Positions 28,391-37,463 of a DNA stretch of 42,483 nucleotides are shown one piece after another. The notes beneath the pieces were generated by a model. That model ran no database searches. It saw nothing but the letters and a program-made list of their open reading frames with translations, and had not been told where the DNA came from. Position numbers and translations under genes: made by a program. The DNA lies in assembly GCA_013140765.1 (NCBI GenBank), contig JABFSE010000002.1, forward strand, positions 1 through 42,483, given 5' to 3'. This DNA comes from Sulfuriferula sp. (GTDB lineage Bacteria > Pseudomonadota > Gammaproteobacteria > Burkholderiales > Sulfuriferulaceae). Within the stretch, counting starts at the first letter, position 1; every line of letters starts with the position of its first letter.

Positions 28391-28861
28391 ATGGACGAGC
28401 CTATTATCGACAAAATGGATGCCCTGATAGGACGCTACCAGTCCAATCCATTCGCGCCTGCAGCCATGCCACCCGAGCCGTTGGCAATCAATAAAGACGA
28501 ACCACTCAGCACGCCGTCCAAGCATATTAACGCATCCAGTTTTCCCGTATTAACCGACATAATCCAATTAGGCGATGCTGTTTTTAACGAAACTGTGCCA
28601 GTTCCGCCCGCGACAAATACCACTATCAATGACGAAACGACGCAAGAAATTACTGACAACATCCTGCAGGCGGTCAATGCCCAGCTTCAAACCCAAGTCA
28701 CCAGCCTGATAGCACCCAAGCTACAGCAGGCGATGGATGACACTTTCGCCTTACTATTACCGCAACTCACTATTAACATTGAGCAAATAATACAAGAAAC
28801 CATCACCAACGAATTTGCCCGTTACGGGATTACACTCAAGCAGGCTGATGATGCGGCATAA
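28391..28861 (+). CDS. Unknown protein between holC and valS
   Basis: A 156-residue soluble protein not matched to a known family. The N-terminal half is proline- and acid-rich and probably disordered (MDEPIIDKMDALIGRYQSNPF, PVPPATNTT). The C-terminal half looks helical and amphipathic (ITDNILQAVNAQLQTQVTSLI, IEQIIQETITNEFARYGI), suitable for oligomerisation. It starts one base after the holC stop and ends just before valS. Betaproteobacteria often have a small, poorly conserved gene at this site. No function is proposed. Confidence 0.65.
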   Translation: MDEPIIDKMDALIGRYQSNPFAPAAMPPEPLAINKDEPLSTPSKHINASSFPVLTDIIQLGDAVFNETVPVPPATNTTINDETTQEITDNILQAVNAQLQTQVTSLIAPKLQQAMDDTFALLLPQLTINIEQIIQETITNEFARYGITLKQADDAA

Positions 28862-28906
28862 GGGTTGAGGTATAATGTGCGCTTTACCCAACACGCCACA
28901 CGCACC

Positions 28907-31663
28907 ATGGAAATCGCTAACAGCCTCGCTAAAAGTTTTGAGCCGCAACAAATAGAACAACGCTGGTATCAGCACTGGGAACAATCAGGCTACTTCCGTG
29001 CCAGCATGGATACCCAGCAACCCGCTTACTGCATCATGCTACCACCGCCCAATGTCACGGGCACGCTGCATATGGGGCACGCCTTCCAGCACACCATCAT
29101 GGATGCACTCATCCGTTACCATCGCATGTTAGGTGACAACACCTTATGGCAGCCAGGCACGGATCACGCAGGTATCGCCACGCAAATCGTGGTTGAACGC
29201 CAGCTTGATGCCAAAAACATCTCCCGCCATGATTTAGGACGCGAAGCATTCCTGGAAAAAGTCTGGGAATGGAAAGCGCAATCAGGCTCGACCATCACTG
29301 GACAAATGCGCCGTCTGGGCACAAGTTGCGACTGGGAACGTGAACGCTTCACCATGGACGAAGGCTTATCCACTGCCGTCTCCGAAGTCTTTGTCAAACT
29401 CTATAACGAAGGTCTGATTTATCGTGGCAAACGCTTGGTGAACTGGGATCCCGTGCTGGGCACTGCGGTGTCGGATTTAGAAGTAGTCTCCACCGAAGAA
29501 GACGGCTTTATGTGGCATATCCTTTACGCTATCGAAGGCGAAGACGGCTATGTCGAAGTTGCCACCACACGCCCAGAAACCTTATTCGGTGACGTTGCCG
29601 TAGCTGTACATCCCGAAGACGAACGCTACAAACATCTCATCGGTCGCCATGTGCGCCTGCCGATAGCCGAGCGTAGCATCCCCGTCATTGCTGATGATTA
29701 TGTTGATCCAGCATTTGGTACTGGCGTAGTCAAAATCACCCCAGCGCATGACTTCAACGACTATGCCGTCGGCGCACGCCACCACCTAGTCCCCATCAGC
29801 GTATTAACGCTGGACGCGAAAATGAACGAGCTGTGCCCCACCGAATATCAAGGGCTGGATCGCTACGATGCTCGCAAAAAACTACTCGCTGAATTAACCG
29901 AAAAAAATCAACTTGCTCACGCCAAGCCGCACAAGCTCATGGTACCGCGTGGCGATCGCACCAATGCCGTCATCGAACCTATGCTCACCGACCAGTGGTT
30001 TGTCGATATGGCAGACATGGGCAAACAAGGGCTGGAGGCCGTTAAATCAGGCGAGCTGCAATTTGTACCTGAAAACTGGACATCCACCTATAACCAGTGG
30101 CTGGAAAATATCCAGGACTGGTGCATCTCCCGCCAGCTCTGGTGGGGACACCGCATCCCCGCCTGGTATGACGAAGACGGCAACATTTATGTCGCGCACA
30201 CCGAAGCAGAAGCACAACAGCAAGCGGGCAATAAAGTCATCCGCCGCGATGAAGACGTGCTCGACACCTGGTTCTCGTCCGCACTGTGGCCGTTTTCTAC
30301 ACTAGGCTGGCCAGATAAAACACCTGAGCTGGAAGCATTCCTGCCAGGCGCGGTATTAGTCACAGGCTTCGACATCATCTTCTTCTGGGTCGCACGTATG
30401 GTGATGATGACCAAGCACTTTACTGGCAAGATTCCATTCCGCCAAGTTTATGTAACGGGCTTGGTGCGTGATGCTCACGGTAACAAAATGTCAAAATCTA
30501 AGGGCAATGTCATCGACCCACTGGATTTAATCGACGGTATTTCGCTAGATGATTTAGTCGCCAAACGCACCACAGGCATGATGAATCCCAAGCAAGCCGC
30601 CGCCATCGCCAAGCAAACACGTGCTGACTATCCTGATGGCTTTGCCGCTTTTGGCACGGACGCGCTACGCTTCACCTTTGCCAGCCTCGCCACCCACGGA
30701 CGCGACATTAAGTTTGACTTGCAACGCGCTGATGGGTATAGGAATTTCTGCAATAAACTATGGAACGCGACACGCTTTGTGATGATGAATTGCGATGGCA
30801 AAGATGTGGGGCTGGATGCCAATCTGCCACTCGAATACAGCTTTGCCGACCGCTGGATTATCAGCCGCCTGCAACAGGCAGAGCTGAACATGGCGCAAGC
30901 ATTCAGCGATTACCGCTTCGACATGGCATCTCGCGCGGTGTATGAATTTGTCTGGGATGAGTATTGCGACTGGTATCTGGAGCTAGCAAAAGTTCAGCTT
31001 CAAACTGGCAATGAAGCCGCCGCTCGTGCCACCCGCCGCACCTTGGTACGCGTACTGGAAGCCGCGCTACGCCTCGCACACCCTATCATTCCGTTCATCA
31101 CCGAAGAGCTCTGGCAAACCGTCGCCCCACTCACAGGTGCAACGGGCGACAGCATCATGAATCAGGCTTACCCGATTGCCGACACCAGCAAAATCGACGA
31201 GCTGGCAATGAGCCAAATCGGTAGCCTCAAAGACATCATCAACGCTACTCGTGGTTTGCGTGGTGAAATGAGCTTATCACCCGCACTCAAAGTGCCACTG
31301 GCAATGAGTGGTGATGCTAACTTGCTGACCCGCTTCGCGCCCTATATCGCCGCACTGGCTAAACTCAGCGAGGTCAACATCCACGCCGAGTTGCCGCATG
31401 GTGATGCGCCTGTTGCCATCGTTGGCGACAGCAAGCTGATGTTACTAATAGAAATCGACAAAGAAGCCGAAAGCGCGCGCCTGACCAAGGAAATTGACAG
31501 GCTGCAAAATGAAATCAACAAATGCGAGGCAAAATTAAACAACGCCAGCTTCGTTGATCGCGCCCCTGCGGCTGTCGTAGATCAAGAAAAGCAGCGTATG
31601 CTAGACTTCAAAGCCACCTTAGGTAAAGTACAAGACCAACTATCGCGCTTGATACCTAAATAA
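28907..31663 (+). CDS. valS: Valyl-tRNA synthetase
   Basis: A 918-residue class I aminoacyl-tRNA synthetase charging tRNA-Val, with an editing domain and a C-terminal coiled-coil arm ([23 protein letters not shown]). The HIGH-type motif is HMGH near residue 52 and the KMSKS motif near 527. The ATG at 28907 is preferred over a TTG at 28865 because ValS proteins begin close to [26 protein letters not shown] at 28871-28876 could be a -10 box for valS, but no good -35 sits upstream. Confidence 0.96.
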   Translation: MEIANSLAKSFEPQQIEQRWYQHWEQSGYFRASMDTQQPAYCIMLPPPNVTGTLHMGHAFQHTIMDALIRYHRMLGDNTLWQPGTDHAGIATQIVVERQLDAKNISRHDLGREAFLEKVWEWKAQSGSTITGQMRRLGTSCDWERERFTMDEGLSTAVSEVFVKLYNEGLIYRGKRLVNWDPVLGTAVSDLEVVSTEEDGFMWHILYAIEGEDGYVEVATTRPETLFGDVAVAVHPEDERYKHLIGRHVRLPIAERSIPVIADDYVDPAFGTGVVKITPAHDFNDYAVGARHHLVPISVLTLDAKMNELCPTEYQGLDRYDARKKLLAELTEKNQLAHAKPHKLMVPRGDRTNAVIEPMLTDQWFVDMADMGKQGLEAVKSGELQFVPENWTSTYNQWLENIQDWCISRQLWWGHRIPAWYDEDGNIYVAHTEAEAQQQAGNKVIRRDEDVLDTWFSSALWPFSTLGWPDKTPELEAFLPGAVLVTGFDIIFFWVARMVMMTKHFTGKIPFRQVYVTGLVRDAHGNKMSKSKGNVIDPLDLIDGISLDDLVAKRTTGMMNPKQAAAIAKQTRADYPDGFAAFGTDALRFTFASLATHGRDIKFDLQRADGYRNFCNKLWNATRFVMMNCDGKDVGLDANLPLEYSFADRWIISRLQQAELNMAQAFSDYRFDMASRAVYEFVWDEYCDWYLELAKVQLQTGNEAAARATRRTLVRVLEAALRLAHPIIPFITEELWQTVAPLTGATGDSIMNQAYPIADTSKIDELAMSQIGSLKDIINATRGLRGEMSLSPALKVPLAMSGDANLLTRFAPYIAALAKLSEVNIHAELPHGDAPVAIVGDSKLMLLIEIDKEAESARLTKEIDRLQNEINKCEAKLNNASFVDRAPAAVVDQEKQRMLDFKATLGKVQDQLSRLIPK

Positions 31664-31667
31664 GCAG

Positions 31668-32771
31668 ATGCCACGCTGGGATATATTTTGCAGAGTCATC
31701 GACAATTACGGTGACATTGCAGTTACTTGGCGTTTAGCGCGGCAATTGGTCGCTGAGCACGGGCTAAATGTACGCTTGTGGGTGGATGATTTACGCCCAC
31801 TCGCCGCACTTTATCCGCACACCAATATACACATTGCCACGCAAATACTCGCAGGGGTAGAAATACAGCAGTGGACGGCTGATTTTCCACACACAACCAC
31901 CCCTGCCGATGTCGTCATTGCCGCTTTTGCCTGCGACATCCCCGATAGCTACCTCCATGCTATGGCAAACTGCGCCATCAAACCGCGCTGGCTCAATCTC
32001 GAATATCTAAGTGCTGAAGATTGGGTAGCAGGTTGTCATAACCTGCCCTCGCCACATCCACGTTTAGCATTGGTACAACATTTTTTCTTTCCAGGATTCA
32101 CTGCGCAAACAGGCGGTTTAATTCGTGAACACGACCTCATTAGCCGCCGTGACGCGTTCCAGCACAGTACTGACCAACAAGCCGAATTTTGGGCGCAACT
32201 AGGTATTACGCCGCCCAACAACGCACATATCATCTCACTATTTGGCTACGAAAATCCCACCCTGCCCGCACTACTAGCGCAATGGGTAAATAGCACTACG
32301 CCCATCGTCGTTTTATTACCTGCAAACAAGCTCACACCGCAAGTCAGTGCGTTTTTTCATGATGATAAATGGCAACGTGGCAACCTCAGCGTACATCAGC
32401 TACCCTTCCTAGCGCAAGATGATTACGACAAACTACTATGGTTATGCGATACGAATTTTGTCCGTGGCGAAGATTCATTCGTCCGTGCAATTTGGGCAGG
32501 CAAACCATTTATCTGGCACATTTACCCACAAGCCGACAATGCCCATCATGCCAAATTAAACGCATTTTTAGCCTATTACCAACACGGTTTAGCACCCGAC
32601 CATGCCGCGCAACTAAGCGCATTTTGGCAAAGCTGGAATCAGATTTCCCCACACGACGCAAACTGGCAAGCACTGCACAGCATATATCACCAACGCCAAC
32701 AACACGCATCTCAACAAGCGCAACGCTTAATACAGCAAACAGACTTGGCAACTAAATTAACGCACTCATGA
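31668..32771 (+). CDS. earP: EF-P arginine rhamnosyltransferase EarP
   Basis: A 367-residue GT-B glycosyltransferase (formerly DUF2331) that attaches rhamnose from dTDP-L-rhamnose to Arg32 of elongation factor P, easing translation of polyproline stretches. Conserved Asp12 and Asp16 in VIDNYGDIAVTWRLARQL and the RGEDS at 266-270 in RGEDSFVRAIWAGKPFIWHIYPQ match the known active site. It starts 4 bases after valS. The gene for EF-P, often next to earP, is not in the window. Confidence 0.93.
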   Translation: MPRWDIFCRVIDNYGDIAVTWRLARQLVAEHGLNVRLWVDDLRPLAALYPHTNIHIATQILAGVEIQQWTADFPHTTTPADVVIAAFACDIPDSYLHAMANCAIKPRWLNLEYLSAEDWVAGCHNLPSPHPRLALVQHFFFPGFTAQTGGLIREHDLISRRDAFQHSTDQQAEFWAQLGITPPNNAHIISLFGYENPTLPALLAQWVNSTTPIVVLLPANKLTPQVSAFFHDDKWQRGNLSVHQLPFLAQDDYDKLLWLCDTNFVRGEDSFVRAIWAGKPFIWHIYPQADNAHHAKLNAFLAYYQHGLAPDHAAQLSAFWQSWNQISPHDANWQALHSIYHQRQQHASQQAQRLIQQTDLATKLTHS

Positions 32772-32792
32772 ATATATGCACTTGCATATATT
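32771..32792. promoter_or_regulatory. Perfect AT-rich inverted repeat, probable ArsR/SmtB-type operator
   Basis: Arms AATATATGCA (32771-32780) and TGCATATATT (32783-32792) are a perfect 10-base inverted repeat around CT. Size and AT-rich composition fit operators of ArsR/SmtB-family repressors. It starts at the last base of earP and overlaps the proposed -35 box of the permease operon, so binding would block RNA polymerase. A further half-like AATATATT is at 32803-32810. No regulator gene is nearby, so the regulator is inferred. Confidence 0.55.
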
Positions 32793-32810
32793 TAACATAT
32801 CGAATATATT
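32782..32810 (+). promoter_or_regulatory. Candidate promoter of the ArsP-type permease operon
   Basis: TTGCAT (32782-32787), a 17-base spacer and TATATT (32805-32810, five of six consensus) lie 34 bases before the permease ATG. The -35 box falls inside the inverted repeat at 32771-32792. Confidence 0.45.
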
Positions 32811-32844
32811 AGCCCTCTTACCCAGCCGCACAAGAAAGCTAAAT

Positions 32845-33888
32845 ATGAATGCCATCACTCACACCAGTGCTCTCAAATGGCTGGTTGGTACTATTATCGC
32901 GATAATCGCTTGGGGCTGGTTATATAGCCAACTTCAACCACTCGCCGACTACCTCATCTCGCTCACAGGCATAGCGACAGATAGCCATCTGGGAACAGCA
33001 CTTAATTTTTTCATATTTGAAACGCCCAAAGTATTGATGTTATTAACGCTCATCGTATTCGTCATGGGGGTAATACAAACTTTTGTCGCACCTGAGCGCA
33101 CACGGCAATTATTATCAGGGCGACGTTTAGGCGCAGGCAACGTCATGGCCGCCAGCCTAGGCATAGTTACGCCATTTTGTTCGTGTTCAGCAGTGCCATT
33201 GTTTATCGGCTTTTTACAGGCTGGCGTGCCTTTAGGTATCACATTTTCATTTTTAATCTCCGCCCCTATGGTCAATGAAGTGGCATTAGGCTTGTTATTT
33301 GCGTTATTTGGTTGGAAAATTGCCTTGCTATACCTCAGCCTAGGCTTATCCGTTGCCATCGTGGCAGGCTTGGTGATAGGCAAACTAGGCATGGAAAAAC
33401 ATCTGGAAGACTGGGTGCAAGCCATCCTCGCCCAAGGCGGCGCAATTCATGCCGACCTCAATCAGTCGCTAACATGGGCTGAGCGTGTGCAAGCAGGCAT
33501 CACCCACCTCAAAGACATCGTTGCTAAAGTGTGGCCGTATATTGTACTGGGCGTAGCCGTCGGCGCGGGCATACATGGTTACGTGCCACAAAACTTTATG
33601 GCGAGTATTATGGGCAAAGGTGCTTGGTGGTCAGTGCCAGCGGCGGTGCTTATCGGCGTGCCTATGTATTCCAACGCGGCGGGTATCATCCCGGTGGTAC
33701 AGGCTTTATTAGGTAAAGGTGCGGCACTGGGTACGGTACTCGCGTTCATGATGAGCGTGACCGCGCTGTCTTTCCCCGAAATGATTATTTTACGCAAAGT
33801 CTTAAAACCAAAACTAATCGCCACTTTTGTGGGTATTGTTACAGTGGGTATTTTGCTGGTTGGTTATATTTTTAACGCAGTTTTATAA
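32845..33888 (+). CDS. ArsP-type permease (DUF318/PF03773)
   Basis: A 347-residue inner-membrane protein with about eight to nine helices in two related halves. The family motif TPFCSCSAVPLFIGFLQAGVPLG (FCSCS at 111-115) and the matching second-half GVPMYSNAAGIIPVVQALLGKGAALGT identify the PF03773 permeases, which include ArsP, an exporter of trivalent organoarsenicals, and Shewanella SO_0444-type metal(loid) permeases. The ATG at 32845 is used; the longer frame from 32776 runs through the operator region. A DUF2892 gene and a CxxC thioredoxin-like gene follow closely. The exact substrate is unknown. Confidence 0.85.
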   Translation: MNAITHTSALKWLVGTIIAIIAWGWLYSQLQPLADYLISLTGIATDSHLGTALNFFIFETPKVLMLLTLIVFVMGVIQTFVAPERTRQLLSGRRLGAGNVMAASLGIVTPFCSCSAVPLFIGFLQAGVPLGITFSFLISAPMVNEVALGLLFALFGWKIALLYLSLGLSVAIVAGLVIGKLGMEKHLEDWVQAILAQGGAIHADLNQSLTWAERVQAGITHLKDIVAKVWPYIVLGVAVGAGIHGYVPQNFMASIMGKGAWWSVPAAVLIGVPMYSNAAGIIPVVQALLGKGAALGTVLAFMMSVTALSFPEMIILRKVLKPKLIATFVGIVTVGILLVGYIFNAVL

Positions 33889-33901
33889 AAGGAGTAAGAC
33901 A

Positions 33902-34102
33902 ATGAAAGGCAATCGCACTATGCGCATGATGTCATTGATGGTTATGATTTCACTGATAGCCACCCATTTATCAGGTCAGTTTAATCTGCTACACCCTAGT
34001 TTTTTATGGCTGGCTGGTTTTGTTAGCATTATGGGATTCCAGGCAACATTTACTGGATTTTGCCCAGCCGCTGGTAACAGCGGTTCATGTTGCAGCAAAT
34101 AA
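33902..34102 (+). CDS. Small DUF2892-like membrane protein
   Basis: A 66-residue protein with two hydrophobic segments (MSLMVMISLIATHL and FLWLAGFVSIMGFQATF) and a C-terminal FCPAAGNSGSCCSK with three cysteines. This matches DUF2892 proteins, the membrane part found in YgaP-like rhodaneses. AAGGAG stands 8 to 9 bases before the ATG at 33902. It sits between the permease and the thioredoxin-like gene, 13 bases after the permease stop. The cysteine tail could bind metal(loid) or trade disulfides with the next protein (inference). Confidence 0.8.
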   Translation: MKGNRTMRMMSLMVMISLIATHLSGQFNLLHPSFLWLAGFVSIMGFQATFTGFCPAAGNSGSCCSK

Positions 34103-34117
34103 GGGACAAAAGTCATC

Positions 34118-34351
34118 ATGAAAAACATCAAAGTATTAGGCACAGGCTGCGCAAACTGCAAGACCACAAGTAAACTCATAGAGGAAGCGGCGCAAGCCAA
34201 AGGCATAACAATACAATTAGAAAAAGTAGAAGATATCGCCGCCATCCTCGGCTACGGGGTCATGTCCACCCCAGCCGTGGTCATAGATGGCGCAGTTGTT
34301 CATGCAGGCGGCATACCTGACCGCAAGAAAATTGATAACTGGTTAAGCTAA
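34118..34351 (+). CDS. Small thioredoxin-like CxxC protein (redox-active disulfide protein 2 type)
   Basis: A 77-residue thioredoxin-fold mini-protein with redox motif GCANCK (Cys11, Cys14) and the cis-proline region STPAVVIDG. It matches the 'redox-active disulfide protein 2' family, often encoded next to PF03773 permeases. A role in passing thiol-bound metal(loid) or reducing the permease cysteines is plausible but unproven. It starts 15 bases after the DUF2892 gene and its end overlaps the convergent methyltransferase by 9 bases. Confidence 0.88.
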   Translation: MKNIKVLGTGCANCKTTSKLIEEAAQAKGITIQLEKVEDIAAILGYGVMSTPAVVIDGAVVHAGGIPDRKKIDNWLS

Positions 34352-34936
34352 GTTAAAAATAGCCGCATAATGATAAGGCGGCAATTCAACGATGCTATCC
34401 AGTTGGAAACCTGCCGATACCAACACCGCGCAGGTTGCCTGCGTGGACATGCGTAATGCAGTTTGTGGTCCACGCGCTTGCCCCAGCACGGGCGTTTGCT
34501 CACGCGCTATATCATGCCAATTGATAATGGCAAATTTGCCTGCAGGCATCAACACTTGCGCTACTTGCTGGCATAGCGCGATTTGATTAGGCACACCGTG
34601 AAATGTATTCGCCATGAGTACAAAATCTACTTTATTCGGCATTAGTTGAGATAATGCCATCGCGTCGCCGAGCAACCAATCACAGTTGTGTAACGCCTGG
34701 CAATACACCTGCGCGGATGCCAGCATCGCTGCGTCCAAATCCAGCCCTACCACCCGAGCAGGCGCAATCTGCCGTGCAATTGCCGCCGTAAAATAACCGT
34801 CACCACATGCCAAATCTAATACACGCATATCAGGCGTAATCCCAATATCACGAATAACCGCATCAGCATCAGACCATAGTGTATGCCACCAGTCGGCATC
34901 AGGCATTACTGTTGCAGAAAATACTTTGTTATCCAT
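34343..34936 (-). CDS. Class I SAM-dependent methyltransferase
   Basis: A 197-residue methyltransferase with motif I VLDLACGDGYFTAAIA, the acidic end of strand 2 (VVGLDLD) and a motif resembling VDFVLMANTFHGV. The substrate is unknown; the HG in the catalytic strand region resembles UbiE/arsenite-methyltransferase-like small-molecule enzymes. It is not a clear ArsM because the conserved cysteines are missing. The ATG at 34936 is chosen because AGGAG lies 8 bases upstream; an upstream TTG would add eight residues. It is convergent with the permease operon, so not co-transcribed with it. Confidence 0.82.
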   Translation of the reverse strand: MDNKVFSATVMPDADWWHTLWSDADAVIRDIGITPDMRVLDLACGDGYFTAAIARQIAPARVVGLDLDAAMLASAQVYCQALHNCDWLLGDAMALSQLMPNKVDFVLMANTFHGVPNQIALCQQVAQVLMPAGKFAIINWHDIAREQTPVLGQARGPQTALRMSTQATCAVLVSAGFQLDSIVELPPYHYAAIFNLA

Positions 34937-34981
34937 ACCCGCGCTCCTAAACAAACTCAATCACGGATAATAACACGTAAA

Positions 34982-35003
34982 AAAGCCCCATAAATGGGGC
35001 TTT
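34982..35003 (-). terminator. Rho-independent terminator of the PhoX-like gene
   Basis: Arms AAAGCCCCA (34982-34990) and TGGGGCTTT (34995-35003) close a 4-base loop. On the minus strand the stem runs into six Ts, 18 bases after the PhoX-like stop codon. It separates that gene from the methyltransferase gene downstream. Confidence 0.88.
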
Positions 35004-35021
35004 AACAGACGAAAAGCAGGC

Positions 35022-36524
35022 TTATTTTGCTGGGCCGCTAATCATATACAATTGACCGCCTTGCACTAACTCACCATCCATCTTGTAATGCGCTTGCGTC
35101 GTGCCTAGCAAGTATTTTTTTCCCGCATCAAACCAACTCGCGTTTTTCACTAAGTTAGTCACGTCAACGATGCCTGAATTTTCTTCATCAGTGGTCAAGA
35201 AACCAGCCTGACCTGCTACAAAACGTGCCACATCTGATACAAAAATCTTGCTGGCTTTTTTCGTACTAGGGTCAAATTCCCAAATAGCCGCTAAATGGTC
35301 TTGCTTACCTGGATCTTCTTGCAAGTAAATTTTGCCATCGGCAGTCATGGTAAGGTTATCAAACATCTGCGCACCGATGTCTTTTGCGTTTAACACTGAC
35401 TCAATAAAACCACCCGCCGTTGGATTGTTAATTTGGTTGAATGTCATTTTGTACAAACGACTATTACCGTCAAATCTATCTGTGGTCACAAAGTAATACA
35501 CATTTGCATTTTTCACATCCCACACGCCATCTTCAGGGCGAGAGAACGCCGTCACACCGCGCTCACGGGCATCAGCCATTAAATCCATACCTGATTTATT
35601 CGCCGCCTTACCGTCGCCAAACATCGGAGCAAGCACAAACGCGCCGATTACGCCTACCTTTGCATCTTCAACCGCATCAGCCGTTCTCACGCCGTAGAGC
35701 TTGCCACCCGTCAAACCAGCTTGGTCGATTTCGCTACCGTTTTTTTGTTTTTGACCCACGTAAAAATACACATTACCTGGCATTACATCGTTATTCATAG
35801 CGACTAAAGTCATATCGCCCGTATTAGGATGCACCAACACATTTTCAATCGCGAATTTACCTAAATCTGGCAATTCAAAGCTAGTACCTGCATTATCACC
35901 CGTCGCAATATGCGCAAACACGCGACCTTCAGGCGTGGTTTCTTCGCCGTTCAAGAAAATTTTACCGTGATAACCGAGCTTGCTTGCCGCGTTATATAAA
36001 CCGCTATCGCTAGGTAAATCCGCTGAACATAAGCGATCAAACGTCACCGCACGGTTATAAACATAACTATTAGCCGCCGCATCCCAAGTAAACACCTGCT
36101 TGGCTAAGTCTTGCCCGTTAGTCGCTTTTAATGTGTTTAAATCGAACGTCCATTGCGACACAAAAGCACCCTGACCACCATGCGCACGCGCTATACCCTC
36201 AGCCGCTTTCAGCTCATGGTTCATCAACACAACCAGATTATTCTTTTTATCCAAATAAGCACCCAAACCATCAGGCACACCTACCATTTGGTAAGGTTTA
36301 CCATCCGCTTTCGCATTCACGCTATCGCCCACCGTCAATAACGGCAACACCTGCCAAGCAGCGGTGGCAGGCGTAATATAAGCTGTTTGTTTTGTTGTCG
36401 GTGCAGGCTTTGCCACGACAGGCGCACTCACTGCTGCAGTTTGCGCCGCTTGTTGTGTGGCGCAACCCGCTAAAGTAAGGGTAGATAAAACAGCAATAGT
36501 AAGTAAATTCGCGCGAAAAGACAT
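35022..36524 (-). CDS. PhoX-like (DUF839) lipoprotein
   Basis: A 500-residue exported protein with a lipoprotein signal ending in LAGC (lipobox cysteine about 21), an alanine/proline-rich linker, then a domain of the PhoX/DUF839 beta-propeller family. VVLMNHELK, IFLNGEETTPEGRVFAHI, FSRPEDGVWD and DNLTMTADGKIYLQED resemble the metal-binding glutamates of PhoX alkaline phosphatases (calcium/iron enzymes). Many relatives have no proven activity. It has its own terminator downstream (34982-35003). No Pho box was recognised upstream, so phosphate control is not supported. Confidence 0.8.
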   Translation of the reverse strand: MSFRANLLTIAVLSTLTLAGCATQQAAQTAAVSAPVVAKPAPTTKQTAYITPATAAWQVLPLLTVGDSVNAKADGKPYQMVGVPDGLGAYLDKKNNLVVLMNHELKAAEGIARAHGGQGAFVSQWTFDLNTLKATNGQDLAKQVFTWDAAANSYVYNRAVTFDRLCSADLPSDSGLYNAASKLGYHGKIFLNGEETTPEGRVFAHIATGDNAGTSFELPDLGKFAIENVLVHPNTGDMTLVAMNNDVMPGNVYFYVGQKQKNGSEIDQAGLTGGKLYGVRTADAVEDAKVGVIGAFVLAPMFGDGKAANKSGMDLMADARERGVTAFSRPEDGVWDVKNANVYYFVTTDRFDGNSRLYKMTFNQINNPTAGGFIESVLNAKDIGAQMFDNLTMTADGKIYLQEDPGKQDHLAAIWEFDPSTKKASKIFVSDVARFVAGQAGFLTTDEENSGIVDVTNLVKNASWFDAGKKYLLGTTQAHYKMDGELVQGGQLYMISGPAK

Positions 36525-36655
36525 ATAAACCTCATAGTTAGTTAAGAAACCTCACCAGTGTAATATGCCAGTGTTGCAAATATATGAAAGACGTGTTGCG
36601 ACGAGCTAATTGAAACGTTGGGAAACGCGAGTGCGCTCAGCCCACAACTGCAAAA

Positions 36656-36991
36656 TCAGTTGCGCTCAAAGTCTTCTGCAGTTGCGGGCATTCTTTCCGA
36701 GCGGCGAATATATAACACCTCTATCACTTGCGTTATCCGATAAAACACTAGGTAAAGACCATTGAGTACAACCAGCCGCCTAACACTAGGCATCAATTCA
36801 TAACTAGGTGCTTTGTTGGGATGTTCAGACAACGCCGCAATATCAGCGCGTATGAGTTTAATCATCCTCAGTGCAAGCGACTGACCACCTTCCGATAAAA
36901 AATAGCGTTTAATATCTTGAATGTTTTCTACTACAATAGGCTGATAGTTAATTCGCAAGATCGGTCTCAATTGCATTGAACAAATCATCAT
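36656..36991 (-). CDS. ParE/RelE-superfamily toxin
   Basis: A 111-residue protein with the ParE/RelE toxin pattern: helical hairpin IVVENIQDIKRYFLSEGGQSLALRMIKLI, then LSEHPNKAP, MPSVRRLVVLNGLYLVFYRI and IEVLYIRRSERMP. ParE-type toxins poison DNA gyrase and RelE-type ones cut mRNA; the YLVFYRI...IEVLYIRR ending favours ParE. The ATG at 36991 is used; an ATG at 36976 is possible. It overlaps the antitoxin gene upstream by 44 bases, usual for such pairs. Confidence 0.82.
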   Translation of the reverse strand: MMICSMQLRPILRINYQPIVVENIQDIKRYFLSEGGQSLALRMIKLIRADIAALSEHPNKAPSYELMPSVRRLVVLNGLYLVFYRITQVIEVLYIRRSERMPATAEDFERN

Positions 36992-37373
36992 GCGCCACCC
37001 AAACTGTATTAGGGTCGTCCGCTTGTTTGATAGCCATATCTAGAGCACGCTTAATCTCAGCCGCTGTCAATGCCTCACGCAACACGGCTGCTCGATCTGG
37101 TCTGGTTGCGCGACCGATACTTGCCTGTTCTGGCCGCCAGTTTTCAGTGTTCACAGAAAATTCGTTCACGCCTAATTCGCGGAGCATTAGCGTTGCTCTT
37201 TGCACATTACGAAATTCACGCAATACCGTACTCCTCGCCTTAGTCAATACGGCTTCACCGCGTCTAGTTTCAGCTTCTACATGAAAAAATCCGCCTTGCG
37301 CTACCAATGAAACCGAAAGTATCCCACCCGTTTCCAGGGTAGTACGGAATGCGTCTAAATCTAAATTGTGCAT
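36948..37373 (-). CDS. Antitoxin-like protein with a ParC-family N-terminal region
   Basis: A 141-residue protein. The first 95 or so residues (LDAFRTTLETGGILSVSLVAQGGFFHVEAETRRGEAVLTKAR..., FRNVQRATLMLRELG) resemble 'ParC-family partition-associated' proteins. The C-terminal part (RPDRAAVLREALTAAEIKRALDMAIKQADDPN...VAHDDLF) looks like the helical, toxin-binding tail of ParD-type antitoxins. It lies directly upstream of, and overlaps, the ParE-like toxin. AGAGGA precedes the ATG and an AT-rich TATAAT-containing leader lies at 37381-37440. The antitoxin role is inferred from gene pairing. Confidence 0.7.
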   Translation of the reverse strand: MHNLDLDAFRTTLETGGILSVSLVAQGGFFHVEAETRRGEAVLTKARSTVLREFRNVQRATLMLRELGVNEFSVNTENWRPEQASIGRATRPDRAAVLREALTAAEIKRALDMAIKQADDPNTVWVAHDDLFNAIETDLAN

Positions 37374-37463
37374 AATTCCTCTTTAATAACAGTAATATAA
37401 TTTTTATTATATACAGCTATAACGCATACATAATAGTAATTTACGCATACTCACTGATAACAA

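Noticed and set aside
32776-32844. ATG at 32776 as the ArsP-type permease start
   Set aside because: It lies inside the inverted repeat and proposed promoter, and the added residues are not part of the permease fold.
34343-34936. Arsenite methyltransferase (ArsM) next to the ArsP-type operon
   Set aside because: The conserved ArsM cysteines are absent and the gene is convergent, not part of the operon.
35441-35800. Plus-strand open frame inside the PhoX-like gene
   Set aside because: It is an antisense shadow with His/Arg-rich low-complexity translation and no ribosome-binding site.
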